64,000 bases of DNA from Ottelia alismoides (Eukaryota; Streptophyta; Magnoliopsida; Alismatales; Hydrocharitaceae), in assembly GCA_037367405.1 (NCBI GenBank), contig JAZKJV010010755.1:434001-498000 (forward strand), in the 5' to 3' direction. Below, one piece after another: positions 1 to 11,560 of the stretch. Every line of letters begins with the position of its first letter. Within the stretch, counting starts at the first letter, position 1. The position numbers were made by a program, and so were the translations under genes. The notes under the pieces are model-generated. The model was not told where the DNA came from, searched no databases, and saw only the letters and a list, made by a program, of their open reading frames with translations.

Positions 1-679
1 GGTAAATACACCTATAATTATTCCCAATAATTTTACTCGTAAAAATAAATAAAAATCATAACAAATACTACATAAAATTAAAAAGTTATGTTTAATTGTA
101 ATTTAATTGAATCATTTAGTATTTTATTTCTAATAAAAAATTCTTTTAATTTATATTCTATCATTTAGTGGCAGATGTGTACTAACGGAGGCCTGGGACT
201 GTTGTCCTTGGGTCAACTGTCCTTCCTCCCTAGGCCTGCTCTCTGTGAGAGACTTTTTCCCTCTCTTCTCTATTTTTTTGGTGATGATCCGTGGCTCGAG
301 GGAGTTATGATTCCTAATGAAAAGTCTATGCAACATGTTGCTCCAGCTCGACGTCTCTTTGGATCCCTTTTAGATACACCCATTCGGGTCGTAGAGCACT
401 CCCAACATTACGCCACCATTGCATGTATATAGCTTCCTCCCTCGACCATTTTTGCTTTTGGTCTTCTTTTACTGAATGGAACCCTTAGATCATTGCATGT
501 CTGGGCTGAGGTTGGTGACAGTAACCTTTTCGAGTGATCTGCGTCATGGAAGAGGTGGGGTATGAGTCGATACCCCTCGTTGAAGCTCCTCCGACGATGG
601 ACTCTACTCCTTGCCCCCGGCCATGATAAGTCAGATTTGGTTTTATCACTTCTTTAGTGAATATTTATTCCCTGAATCT
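1..679. repeat. Unassigned repeat, probably part of an Athila-type LTR
   Basis: Bases 1-170 are very AT-rich. They are followed by a more GC-rich stretch with pyrimidine runs and a GGGTCAACT segment near 210. The solo LTR at 54555-56836 shows the same step from AT-rich to GC-rich with a similar GGGTCAACT segment near 55552, so this may be the middle of a related LTR. The short frames at 175-432 (plus) and 151-336 (minus) show no domain and I do not call them genes. This is inference from composition and one short similarity only. Confidence 0.35.
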
Positions 680-1435
680 AGATCTAGCTTTTATTTCATG
701 TATTTTCTACAATTTTTAGTGTAATACATAGATTTAGCATACGTTAAAGCTTAGAGATTAGCCCACTATCTAGTCGTCTAACCCATTGTTCTAAATCCCA
801 ATCCACCTCAGCAGCTTCCCCAACCATTTCTCCACCAAAGCACACACCCAAATCAACCTGCTTGTGTCTCGATCAATGAAATCAATTTCCTTCCTTTACC
901 GTCCAACGGAGCTCACCACCACACTTCCACCTTCGTTCATTTTTCCCAATAAAGGCTTCGAAACCTCTGCCTATGCTTTCTCTCTCTATCCATGCATGGA
1001 TCTGGAACTAAAAGGACACGAGGGACAATCGCATCCAAGACAGCTCCAAGAGCCCCAAGCTTCATCGAACAGCCAAGGCCCCATCGATGGGTTCTGGATA
1101 TTTTTGAATGCCTCAATCACTACGGACATATGCAGAAATCCTTTGAGCATCATAGAACCATGGGAGAAGCCTTGGAGAGTGAGAAATCGACGAACGAGGG
1201 AATAACACTTGTTGGACACTACATGCCCTCCAAGACTGGGTGTTAGACACCTCTGCTCGATACACATCTATCAAGTACCGCCTCACAACAACTCAGATTT
1301 ACAATGGATAGCTCTCCATCATACATGTATTAATTGTCCCAAAGCTACTTGCAGTGTAGAAACCCAAGTATCAGAGCATACAGGGATACTACGACATGGA
1401 GTCATGTATCATCATTCCATATTCAAGTAGCCTAT
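680..1435. repeat. Left flank of Athila-2, copy 1 (repeated at 7849-8547)
   Basis: This stretch is repeated at 7849-8547 with about nine bases in ten shared by eye; copy 1 carries roughly 55 extra bases near 800-860. It ends in CCTAT immediately before an LTR, as does copy 2. Because no polypurine tract precedes the LTR at either place, it looks like the target DNA of Athila-2 rather than the element's own 3' region. The frames at 864-1205 (plus) and 986-1267 (minus) overlap and match no family I recognise. Confidence 0.6.
1431..1435. other. Target-site duplication CCTAT, left side of Athila-2
   Basis: CCTAT directly precedes the LTR start TGATGAATCC. The same five bases precede the second LTR (8543-8547) and follow it (11556-11560). 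Five bases is the usual target duplication for Ty3/gypsy elements. Confidence 0.8.
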
Positions 1436-3656
1436 TGATGAATCCATGATTCATTAACTTTTCTGTCGCATTTTGTCTTAAAACCCTTAACAAATACATG
1501 TAAATATTCATTAATTCCTACATTTTATCAAAATATTATTCATGAATAAAAATACACTTTTAAGCATAAAAAACATGTAAATAAATAAAGAATAAAAAAA
1601 TAAAGAAAAGAAAGCAGATTGTAGATATGTACATATGTACAATATGAATAAGATAATATAAATATAGCTGAAAGATATATTTATATAACCTAACTCCCGA
1701 GACCAAGTCAGTATGGATTGGTCGACAAAACAACAAGCAGGGGGAGATAAGAGAAGAAAACCATGCGAAAATTAATTATACCATAATTTAGATAAATTAA
1801 TTATTTAAAAAGTTTTATTTATAAACCTATTTTAAATAACATGAACTACTATTTATTATATAATTTATATGGAATTTAGCATTCTGGCCAACCAAGTGCC
1901 GACACGTGTCAGCACCTGGTACTTCTTCTCCAAGAAATCGGTGATGCTTCTGTTCGAACCGGCCATTTTCACCATTTTTCCCGCATACTTCACAACAACT
2001 TCACTCGATCTAAACCCTCCACATCTTCCTCCTATCAACCTTCATACACGCTCACCATTCGATTTTCCTTGGAGCTCAAGCAATTCATCTATAAAAAGCC
2101 ACGAAGTTGGCGAAATCCAACTAACTCTCCCCTAACTGATTCCTCTATAGAACCATCAACCGACCCTCCTCTTTCCAAGCTTCAATCCAACTGCCTCCGG
2201 TGGTGACAGCACCAAGGCGCTGCCCCACGTGGAAGAGGAACGTCGGAGGAGACGTTCCAAGGTGCTCGTCCGCCATGCATTGCCGCTCGAGCTGCGTAAA
2301 GCTCCGGGAAGCCGCCCCATCAAGCTATCACCAACAGAGGTTCTACACCCTACGATGCTAGGTATTTCATTCACTTTTCATCCTTTATTTATCGATTGAT
2401 GTGCCAATATTAGCACGGATAATTACGTCATTAGTAAGGTTAATCAACATCATTAGATGCCACATCTTAGATTCATCTCAAACTCATTCGAATCAAATCC
2501 AAAAGGTCATCTTCTTCATTGCTAACTTCACGTTGTTCTATATTAATTCTGGAAATCTATTTAAAACTTGCAATTACTAATCATTCGGATGATTTTTTCA
2601 CAAATCGAGCATATATATGTGTTAATTGTAGGTTTATCAAGCATCTGGGGCGAAATCAGAGGAAATAGAGCTTCCAATCATCAGCAAATCAAATCAGAAG
2701 AAGGCTTAATAACCACAACGCTATAGGATCGTTGTTGGATCAGTCAACATCTCCCGCATTCTTCCACCGACTACGACCCTTTCTGATCAAGCTCCCCGCA
2801 GGCGAGCTTGAGGAGTGGAGGAGCCACCACTTTGGCCCTGCAGGAGGCCCAAGTCAGCCGTCAATCGATGGAGAAAAGTCAGAGAAGAGAGCACCCTTGC
2901 CAGCCGAGCGGAGGACCTGAAGAACATTCAAGAACATCTGGAGTATAGGCTCGCGACACGTGTCTCCAATGGATGATCCAGATCGCGCCACCGCTTCTAA
3001 TCTCAGTCGTCGGATGCGAAGGGGTGTGAAAATTGGAACATAAACCCCACCGAGTTCCAGGAATTACAGATCACCTCCAGAATTTCCAGAATTTACAATT
3101 AGGTCCCTATATGGGGACCTAACTGTAAATATTTTATTTCTCTTCGCAGTTTATCCCCTCCAGGGACCTTTCTGTAATAAAAACCATAAACATTCTTTAT
3201 AGTTAGACCCCTGGCTTGTAAGGGCCATTTGGACCTCGTATTTTTCTCATTTTCCAGCGAATTTTCTAGGGTAGCTTAATAAATACCTAAAGGATTTTTC
3301 GAGTATTTTTCCCGAATTTTTTGTCACTTTCCTGTCCTCTCTAGTTTTTTAACCGAATTTGTTCTCCATTTCTTTCATTTTAAAATCAAGAATAAAAGAG
3401 GATTTGTTGGGATTTATTCCTTGTCTCGAAAATCATTATTTGAGCATTCTACTTCCTTGTGTTCGACCCATGCACACTTACCTGGATAAATAAAATAGTG
3501 TAAGGTTTAAATAGGAGAGAGGATAATTAATTCAATTCACCTTCTCTCTCTCTCTCCTATTTTAACCGACTTTTGTTTTATGTAACTCGGAGCTCTTTGT
3601 GGTTCACTACACCGACAACACATTTCTTTATTCACAATCGGATCCGGGCTGCATCA
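1436..3656 (+). repeat. Athila-2 left LTR (2221 bp)
   Basis: It starts TGATGAATCC with a near-perfect inverted repeat (TGATGAATC / GATTCATTA) and ends GCTGCATCA, followed by the primer site. Compared with the right LTR it lacks about 761 bp of AT-rich sequence; the join is near 1763-1776, where a short direct repeat was used and the three bases GCG were added. A TATA box lies at 2090. Confidence 0.85.
2090..2098 (+). promoter_or_regulatory. TATA box of the Athila-2 left LTR
   Basis: TATAAAAAG lies in the second half of the LTR after a C-rich stretch. The right LTR has TATAAAAA at the corresponding place (9973). This would be the U3 promoter of the element. Confidence 0.6.
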
Positions 3657-3658
3657 AA

Positions 3659-3676
3659 TGGCGTCGTTGCCTGGGA
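3659..3676 (+). other. Primer-binding site (tRNA-Asp type) of Athila-2
   Basis: TGGCGTCGTTGCCTGGGA begins two bases after the LTR. It differs at two positions from the Athila-1 site at 25177, which is complementary to the 3' end of plant tRNA-Asp. A tRNA-Asp primer is typical of the Athila clade. Confidence 0.8.
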
Positions 3677-5204
3677 AGCGTTATTTTTACCACAGTTTTT
3701 GAACCGATTTCACTCTATTATTCTTGATTTTACAAATTTTCATTCGATTTTTGATTTATGGTTTTCATTCAGTTTTACGGTTTTTCGTGTGTCTTTCAAA
3801 ATTCTGTTTACAGTTTCTTTGTGTGTTTTTGTTTCATAACTAAATTTTGCAGAGCCTGCTGGTTCAACCGGCTTTCTCGAAAGTCGAAAATAGTTGAAAG
3901 TGAAAAGATCGAGATTCTCGATTGCAGAGGGCGAGTTTAGTTAGGATTTGTGTTGTAACTTTTCTGTAATTCTTGTAAAAAAAGAAAAATAAAAAGAAAG
4001 GGTATTTACCCGTGTTTTTGTTTTCGTAGAAAGGGGCCCCATAAGGGCATCCCGACTTGTACCTCCCCTTCCATTTTTTCTCGGGGTCTGATTCGCCGGG
4101 TGCCGTGCATTCGAGGGGATCAGGGAACCCACCACAGTTTTTCTCACATCTTTGGTTTTCCGCAGCTTTTTACGAGGCTAGGTGCTTGCTTAGGAGTTTT
4201 TTCTTTCCTATTTGATTGCGCTCATGTAGTTAGTCTCATGATTCACAACCTAGGTGCATGATTTTAGGATTTATAAAAAAAAATAAAAAAATAACAATCG
4301 TTAGACGTTTGTATGAAAAAAACCCAAAAAATATATATTCCAAAAATAAAACCAGGAATGCTAAGATATCTGATCTAAAATAAACGTAAGATTCAATTGA
4401 TTTCGGAGAGTAATCCCTACACAAGTTCTTCTCATTGTGCGCCAGTGAGAGACGAACCTTAAACATAAAACCAAAACCCATCTTTCTTTCAAAATACTAC
4501 TTAGTCTATACACCTAATCACCGCTTTTCAGTGGGTATGCTCAGGTAGCTGGAAACGGTCCGGGTTTACTTAGCAGAGTGGGGGGTTTAGAGGAAACTAC
4601 ATAAGGCTCCGTCCTCAAGCAACACGGGTAGCCAGAAATGGTTCGTACTTACTCCCATACTGGCTGAGAGCAAGTGATTTTTCTTAAGGACTCGGGACAG
4701 TATTGCGGGGAAAATTTAGGCACCTATCAGCCTGCGTTAATCGGTTATTATACTTGTTTGCTAATACAATCCTAAAACCTACAAGATAAACGACCGAACT
4801 CTAACGGTCACCATCGGGTTGTGTTGGTGAAAACGATGTTTGCTTTGTGTTTGTTTGTGGGGCGTGAGTTTCCACAGCTTTTACGCATTTCCCATCTCTC
4901 TTGAAACGTAAATCGTGCTCTCCTGATCATTCTCTTGACATCGAAGATGACGACTTGATGGCTTTTATGCTCAGATTTCGTGAGCCCTCGACCGTCCACC
5001 GTCCGTCGTACATCTTCACAAGCTCGGGATGACTCTCTTCCTGAGTTGGTCCCATCTGATCTCGAGGAGAGTTAGACCCAGTCTCCCTCGCCTACCGGCC
5101 AATCTTTTGAGGTAGACCCATGCCTCAAAATATCATCAATATCTCCAGCCGACTTTTCACTGAGTTCTTACGAGAAAGTTTCTTTTCGAGAAGACCTGAA
5201 AGAG
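3677..5204 (+). other. Athila-2 leader, non-coding
   Basis: About 1.5 kb between the primer site and the gag remnant. I see no sustained reading frame. The small frames on both strands (3573-3839, 3758-3940, 4236-4481 and others) are AT-driven. Athila-1 has a leader of similar size (25195-26479). Confidence 0.6.
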
Positions 5205-6541
5205 ATGGCTCGTGGCAAAGGACCAGTAGAGAAGAGGCCAACAGATGAGGAGCACCATGAAGCAAGACCAGATCTAGCTGTAGATGTCATGACATGAATT
5301 CTCCTTACCTTACAATAGATGAACATTCAGATACGAGAAAAATTTAGAACTCGGAACGAGTTGTGAGCTGAGATAGCCACATTGCGAGGAAGGGCCGGGA
5401 ACCCTTTACCGCCTGCAGTTGTTCCCACCACTTTACAAGAAGAGTACGACCCAGGTGCGAGAACGCTACATCATTGGATTCGTCTACCGTCGAATCAAGG
5501 GCCATACAAGCTGAGACCGTCCTTCATCTCATTGCTTCCCAAGTTTTACGGGAATGCTAGAAAGGAGCCGTTTACCTTTTTGCAGCAGTTTGAGATGATT
5601 TGTGGTACGACTAGCTACCCAGGAGTTATGCAAGATGCTGTTCGCCTCAAAGCCTTTCCCTTTGCTTTAGCAGATAATGCACTTTACTGGTTGAGTCATC
5701 TAGGAAGGGAAGTTTCTACATGGGACGATTTAAAGTCCACATTCCTGCATAAGTATTTTCCTCTCGGGAGGACGGACATGATGAGGAGTCAGATCTCCAC
5801 CTTCACGTAGCATCCGAATGAATCTTTCTATGAGGCATGGGATAGATTAAAGGAACTTACGGAGAGATGCCCACATCATGAGATACCGATGAAGGTGCTT
5901 GTTCAAAATTATTTTGGAGGACTCCAACCGGAAATTCAGGGGATAGTGAGTGCCGCATGTGGTGACAGTTATTTGAATAAGGATGTCGAGTCAGTCTGGT
6001 CCTCTGCCTTAGCAACTGAGTGATCTCACGAAAAAGGTTTCAGAGCTCCACCATCAGTATCAGCAGGCTCAATCTTCTTCGGCTGCACAACCTGCATGAA
6101 GGACTTTACGCACTCTACCCACCCTACAGGTACATTTTGTACAGAGCGAGCCTGAGACTCCGCAGATTGATTGTCACGAGGATCAGTCTCACGCCAATCC
6201 CGGTCAGATCACCAGTGATGCGGGTATGGATGTTGAGCATTAAGACACTCTTGAAATCAATGGGATTTGGTATACTCCAATTCAGCAATCGAATGTACCT
6301 CATCATCATCAGCAGCAGTACAGTCAACTGCAGCATGGACGTCCACACTTCCAAAACCGACAACAATTCATACAACAGCAGTCTCACCGGCATGCTTATT
6401 AGAGACTACATTCTTATCAATATCCTACTAATCATTCACAGCCATATCATTATCAGCAACAACATCAATCTTACTTTACACCGCAGAGATTCTCCCAGCC
6501 TTACACCTCGCGGTAATACACGCCAAGGTAGGAGAGAGTAG
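5205..6541 (+). pseudogene. Athila-2 gag pseudogene
   Basis: A reading frame starts at ATG 5205 and aligns with Athila-1 gag. The longest open piece, 5382-5810, contains the retrotransposon gag core: the motifs SLLPKFYGN, EPFTFLQQFE and LKAFPFALADNALYWL match [19 protein letters not shown] and [16 protein letters not shown] of Athila-1. After the TAG at 5808-5810 the same frame continues as ESFYEAWDRL and further gag core to about 6000, then shifts or decays. Stops lie near 5294, 5321, 5363 and 5808. Downstream pieces (6020-6541) are Gln- and Ser-rich in the wrong frame. Gag would form the particle that packages element RNA; this copy cannot make the whole protein. Confidence 0.8.
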
Positions 6542-6570
6542 AAAGCCAGGGTCACCACACCAAACCCAAA

Positions 6571-7200
6571 ATGTCTTCTCTGGCCCAGGCTCTAAACCAA
6601 ATCATGGACATGTTGAGTACGCTCCAGATTGCACACAAGACAGAAATGGAGCAGGTTAACCATTGTCTGGATGAGTTAACCACACCGAAGACCACTCTTC
6701 CTACCCAGCCTCAGATGAATCTGAATAACAAGAGGAGGCAGCCAGATCAGGTAGATACTACAGGTACGATCTCTTTTCCTGAATTTTGATCTAACTTCAT
6801 TCGTCTCAGAAGCGGTAGATCACCACAAGCACATGATGGAGTAGAGGAGAGGGCACTTGATGAGGAGCGAGAGAAAATCCATGAGCAACCACATTCTGAT
6901 GTTGAGGAGGAGAACTTTCACGAGGATAAGGACCACCGTGAAGATCAGAGAGAAGGGAGCGATGCTGAAACTATTGACATGGACACTGGAGAGTCAGACG
7001 ATGACATCACGCCAGACCATGCAGATACTCCCGATAAAAATGTTTCTTCCCCTGTTTTAGAGAGTTTTGTACATAATTCTGAAACCCTCGATGTACAAGC
7101 TGATTCAAAATTCAATAAAAAGTTTGAGCTTCTCATTCCCGATATTGTTCCTTTTCCTGATGCTTTGTTTTGAAAAGGAAAGAAAAATACCAAAAAGAAT
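6571..7200 (+). pseudogene. Athila-2 gag C-terminal / linker remnant
   Basis: The open pieces 6571-6789 and 6979-7173 are interrupted by a TGA near 6787 and a frame change. The first reads like a helical gag tail (DMLSTLQIAHKTEMEQVNHC). The second is acidic and ends in LLIPDIVPFPDALF, which resembles the Athila-1 segment [10 protein letters not shown] just before its protease. I infer this is the gag-protease linker. Confidence 0.6.
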
Positions 7201-7245
7201 GTTGTGACTCCATAGACTGAAAAAGTATTAAAAGATCACATCTTT

Positions 7246-7787
7246 TTGAAGATCCCACGTCACGATGCCTTGGATCATTTTCCTACGCTTAAGAATCAAT
7301 TGAAAAACCGATGCACCACGCGTAGGAAAAATTGATCACGTACAGAGAAACATGTCTTGACCAAGGCTACATCCTGCACCATTCAGAATAAGTTACCTAA
7401 GAATAAGAAGGATTCAAGAGCACATTATGTCAGATGTGATATCGCAAATGCCGAATTCGATTGCACTCTCTTAGATAACAGTTCCTCGATCAATTTGATA
7501 CCATCCTCTTTACTCGACAGGCTCGAGTTAGGTCCTCTTTACAAATCCCGCACGATCCTTCAGTTTGCTGATAGATCTGTAAAGAGACCTAAGGGCATAT
7601 TAAGGAACATTATCATAACTGTGTAGGGCCTGCAGTTCCCAGTGGACTTTGCTGTCCTAGACATGGATTGCCCTACACAGTTGCACCTTACCTCGATTAT
7701 TCTCGAGAGACCTTTCTTAGAGACCGCGAAGGCTCTCTTCGATTATGATACATGGAAGGTATCTTTTCGCACCGACGGTTAGAAGGT
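7246..7787 (+). pseudogene. Athila-2 aspartic protease pseudogene
   Basis: The frame matches the Athila-1 protease (aa about 850-1020 of the 26480 frame). It shows EKHVLTKATSC, then AHYVRCDIANAEFDCTLLDN, then SSINLIPSSLLDRLELGP, and beyond a TAG at 7624-7626 it continues as FPVDFAVLDM and ERPFLETAKALFDYD. Another stop lies at 7332-7334. The active-site Asp is kept, but the following glycine of the usual D-N-G triad reads serine (DNS), so this copy would probably be inactive even without the stops. After about 7787 homology to pol ends. Confidence 0.85.
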
Positions 7788-7848
7788 ACATATAGAGATG
7801 ACGAGAGAATCAAACACATCCAATTATGCATCCTCAGAACATATCCAG
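7788..7848. other. Rearrangement junction after the Athila-2 protease
   Basis: Sixty bases join the truncated protease to the second copy of the left flank. Similarity to the first copy starts at AGATCTA (680 and 7849). No reverse transcriptase sequence is present. Confidence 0.55.
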
Positions 7849-8547
7849 AGATCTATCTTTTATTTCATGTATTTTCTACAACTTTTAGTGTAATCCATAG
7901 ATTTAGCATACGCCAGAGCTTAGAGATTAGCCCACTATCTAGTCGTCAACAACCATTGTTCTAAATCAACCTGCTTGTGTCTCGATCAGCAAAATCAAGT
8001 TCCTTCCTTTACCATCCAACAGAGCTCACCACCACACTTCCACCTTCGTTCATTTTTCCCAATAAAGGCTTCGAAAACTCTGCCTATGCTTTCTCTCTCT
8101 ATCCATGAATGTTTCTTGAACTAAAATGCCCTAAGGGCCAATCGCATCTAAGACAGCTCCAAGAGCCCCAAGCTTCACCGAGCAGCCAAGGCCCCATGGA
8201 TGGGTTCTGGATATTTTTGAATGCCTTAATCATTACGGATCACTGTAGAAACCCTTGAGCATCATACCACCATAGGAGAGGCCTTGGAGAGTGAGGGATC
8301 GACGAACGGGGGAATAACACTTGTTGGACATCACATGCCCTCCAAGACCGGGTCTTAGGCACCTCTGCTTGATACACGTCTATCAAGTACCACCTCACAA
8401 CAACTCAGATTTACAATGGATATCCCTCCATCATACTTGTATTAGTTGTCCCAAAGCTACATACAGTGTAGAAACCCAAGTATCAGAGCATATAGGGATA
8501 CTACGGCATGGAGTCATGTATCATCATTCCATGTTCGAGTAACCTAT
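7849..8547. repeat. Left flank of Athila-2, copy 2
   Basis: Second copy of 680-1435, ending in CCTAT (8543-8547) right before the right LTR. It lacks about 55 bases present in copy 1. The frame at 8321-8542 mirrors 1209-1430 and looks like chance. Confidence 0.65.
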
Positions 8548-11500
8548 TGATGAATCCATGATTCATTAACTTTTTTGTTGCATTTTATCTTAAAATCCTT
8601 AATAAATACATGTAAATATTAATTAATTCCTACATTTTATCAAAATAGTATTCACTAATAAGAATACACTTTTAAGATAAAAAACATGTAAATCAATAAA
8701 GAATAAAAAAATAAAGAAAAGAAAAGAAAGCAGATTGTAGATATATATATATATTTATATATATGTACAATATGAATCATATAATATAAATATAGTTGAA
8801 ACATATATTTATATAACCTAACCCCCGAGACCAAGTCAGTATGGATTGGTCGATAAAACAAGTAGGGGGAGATAAGAGAAGAAAACCATAAAAGTAATTA
8901 AATAACATTTCACACATTATTCATTATTCATTAAATAATTACCAAATCTTCAGTTAGTTTTAATTACTTCATATACACATATTTTCCACCAAACTCTTTT
9001 CCTAATTATTTCTAAAAATGTATATAAAAGTATAAAAATAAGTTAAAAAATATTATCTTGTATATATGCCAAGAAATCCTACTTTTAAATTATCAAAAAT
9101 CTCAACTTCCAAATATCATAACTCCTTCATACGAATTCCAATTTTACTCTACTCACCTTTAAAGTTCATAAAATAATATTCTCTAATTAGTAAAGTGATA
9201 TCACTAAAATCGGAGTTCGTTTGCAAAAAGTCAGTTTTGGGACCTAATGACAACGTGGTTTCTGGGCTATTTATTTTATTTAGAACACATTATTTATAAT
9301 TTTATTAATTTTATAATTTTTAATTATTTTCATGATCTAGTAATTTAACCTTGATTTATTTCAGAATTTTTGGAGCTTATTTATTATTTTAATTAAATCA
9401 AAAACACTAATTTATAGACGAAATTGAAATGTATAACTTATACTTGTATTTATTAATATATCTAAATTAATTTATTGAAATCATTAAAATTTTACATAGC
9501 CTTTTTTTATTATTCTAATAATTAATAAAATATAAAATTAACAAATAATTATTTATTTATTGAATTTAAAATTCAATACCTATTTATTAAGTATTATTTA
9601 CTTATTTATTAATATAATATTTACATTTCGAATAATATTTATTATTTACGAAAATTAATTACACCATAATTTAGATAAATTAACTATTTACATTTTTCGT
9701 TTATATACCTATTTAAAATAGCATGAATTACTATTTATTATATAATTCATATGGAATTTAGCATTCTGGCCAACCAAGTATTGACACGTGTCAGCACCTG
9801 GTGCTTCTTCTCCAAGAAGCCAGTGATGCTTCTGTTCGAACCAGCCATTTTCACCATTTTTTCCCGCACACTTCACAATAGCTTCACTCGATCTAAACCC
9901 TCCACGTCTTCCTCCTAACAATCTTCATACACGCCCACCATTCGATTTTTCTTGGAGCTCAAGAAAATCATCTATAAAAATCCATGAAGTTGGCGAAATC
10001 CAACTAACTCTCCCCTAACTGATTCTTCTCCAGAATAATCAGTCGACCCTCCTGTTTCCAAGCTTCAATCCAGCTGCCTCCGATGGTGACAGCACGAAGG
10101 CGCCACCCCGCGTGGAAGAGAAACGTCGGAGGAGACGTTCCAAGGTGCTCGTCTGCCTTGCATCACCGCTTCAAGCTGCGTAGAGCTCCGGGAAGCCACC
10201 CCGTCAAGCTATCACCAACAGAGGTTCTACACCCTGCGATCCCATGTATTTCAATCACTTTTCATCCTTTATTTCTCGATTCGTGTGCCAATATTAGCAC
10301 GGATAATTACATCATTAGCAAGGTTAATCAACATCATTAGACGCCACATCTTAGATTCATCTCAAACTCAGTTGAATAAAATCCAAAAGTTCATCTTCTT
10401 CATTGCCAATTCATGTCGTTCTATATTAGTTCTGGAAATCTATTTTAAAACTTGCAATTATTAATCACTCGGTTGATTTATTCGCAAATCGAGCATATAC
10501 ATGTGATAATTGTAGGTTTATCAACCATATGGGGCGAAATTATACGAAATAGAGCTTCCAATCATCAACAAATCAAAGAAGACGAAGGCCCAATAACCAC
10601 GACGCTACATGGTCGTTGCCGGACTGGCCATCTTCTCCCGCCTTCTTCCACTGACCACAATCCTTTCCGATCAAACTCACCCGCGGGCATGCTCGAGGAG
10701 TGGAGAAGCCACCCCTCTGGCCCTATAGGAGGCCCAAGTCAGCCGTCAGTCGACGGAGAAAAGTCGGAGAAGAGAGTACCCTTGCCAGCCGAGCGGAAGA
10801 CCTGAAGAATATTCAAGAATGCCCGAAGTACATGCTCGCGACATGTGTCTCCAGCGGACGATCTAGATCGCGCCGCCGCTTCTAATCTCAACCATCGGAT
10901 GCGAATGGGTGTGAAAATTGCAACATAAACCCCACTGAGTTCCAGGAATTACAGGTCACCTCCAGAGTTTCTAGAATTTACAATTAGGTCCCTATACGAG
11001 GACCTAATTGTAAATCTTTTATTTCTCTTCGCAGATTATCCCCTCCAGGGACCTTTCTGTAAAAAACTATAAACTTTCTTTGCAGTTAGGCCCCTGGCTT
11101 GTAGGGGCCATTTGGACATCGTATTTTTCTCATTTTCCCGCGAATTTTCTAGGGTAGCTTAATAAATACCTAAAGAATTTTTTGAGTATTTTTCTCGAAT
11201 TTTTCGTCGCTTTCTTGTGCAGTTTTGATTCTTGTCTTCTCGAGTTTGTTTTTAACTAAATTTGTTCGCCATTTCTTTCATTTTAAAATCAAGAATAAAA
11301 TAGGATTTGTTGGGATTTTCCTTGTCTCGAAAACCGTTGTTTGAGCACTCTCCTTCCTTGTGTTCGACCCAGACACACTTACCTGGATAAACAAAATAGT
11401 GTAAGGTTTAAATAGGAGAGAAGATGATTAATCCAATTCACCTTCTCTCTCTCTCTTATTTTAACCGACTTTTGTGTGATGTAACTCTAAGCTCTTTGCG

Positions 11501-11555
11501 GTTCTCTAAACCGATAACACATTTCTTTAACCGCAATCGGATCCGAGCTGCATCA
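8548..11555 (+). repeat. Athila-2 right LTR (3008 bp)
   Basis: It starts TGATGAATCC and ends GCTGCATCA, with CCTAT on both sides (8543-8547 and 11556-11560). It keeps an AT-rich block (8890-9650) missing from the left LTR; a similar AT-rich block in the solo LTR at 54840-55480 suggests the block is ancestral. TATA box at 9973. Confidence 0.85.
9973..9980 (+). promoter_or_regulatory. TATA box of the Athila-2 right LTR
   Basis: TATAAAAA, in the same context as the TATA box at 2090 in the left LTR. Confidence 0.55.
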
Positions 11556-11560
11556 CCTAT

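Larger units (their letters stand above)
1436..11555 (+). mobile_element. Athila-2: decayed Ty3/gypsy (Athila-like) element with gag and protease only
   Basis: Two LTRs (1436-3656 and 8548-11555) enclose a tRNA-Asp-like primer site, a non-coding leader, a gag pseudogene and a protease pseudogene. No reverse transcriptase, RNase H or integrase is present: after the protease the sequence runs into a second copy of the left flank (7849-8547) and then the right LTR. CCTAT flanks the whole unit and also precedes the right LTR. The arrangement fits a tandem duplication by unequal exchange followed by LTR-LTR recombination. The family call rests on gag and protease resemblance to Athila-1 in this same window. 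Confidence 0.8.

Noticed and set aside
864..1267. Overlapping plus- and minus-strand frames in the left flank of Athila-2
   Set aside because: The second copy (7849-8547) breaks these frames, and no family is recognisable.
680..8547. Treating 680 and 7849 as the LTR starts of Athila-2
   Set aside because: CCTAT target copies sit exactly at 1431, 8543 and 11556, and the TGATGAATC start recurs in three other elements, so the LTRs start at 1436 and 8548.
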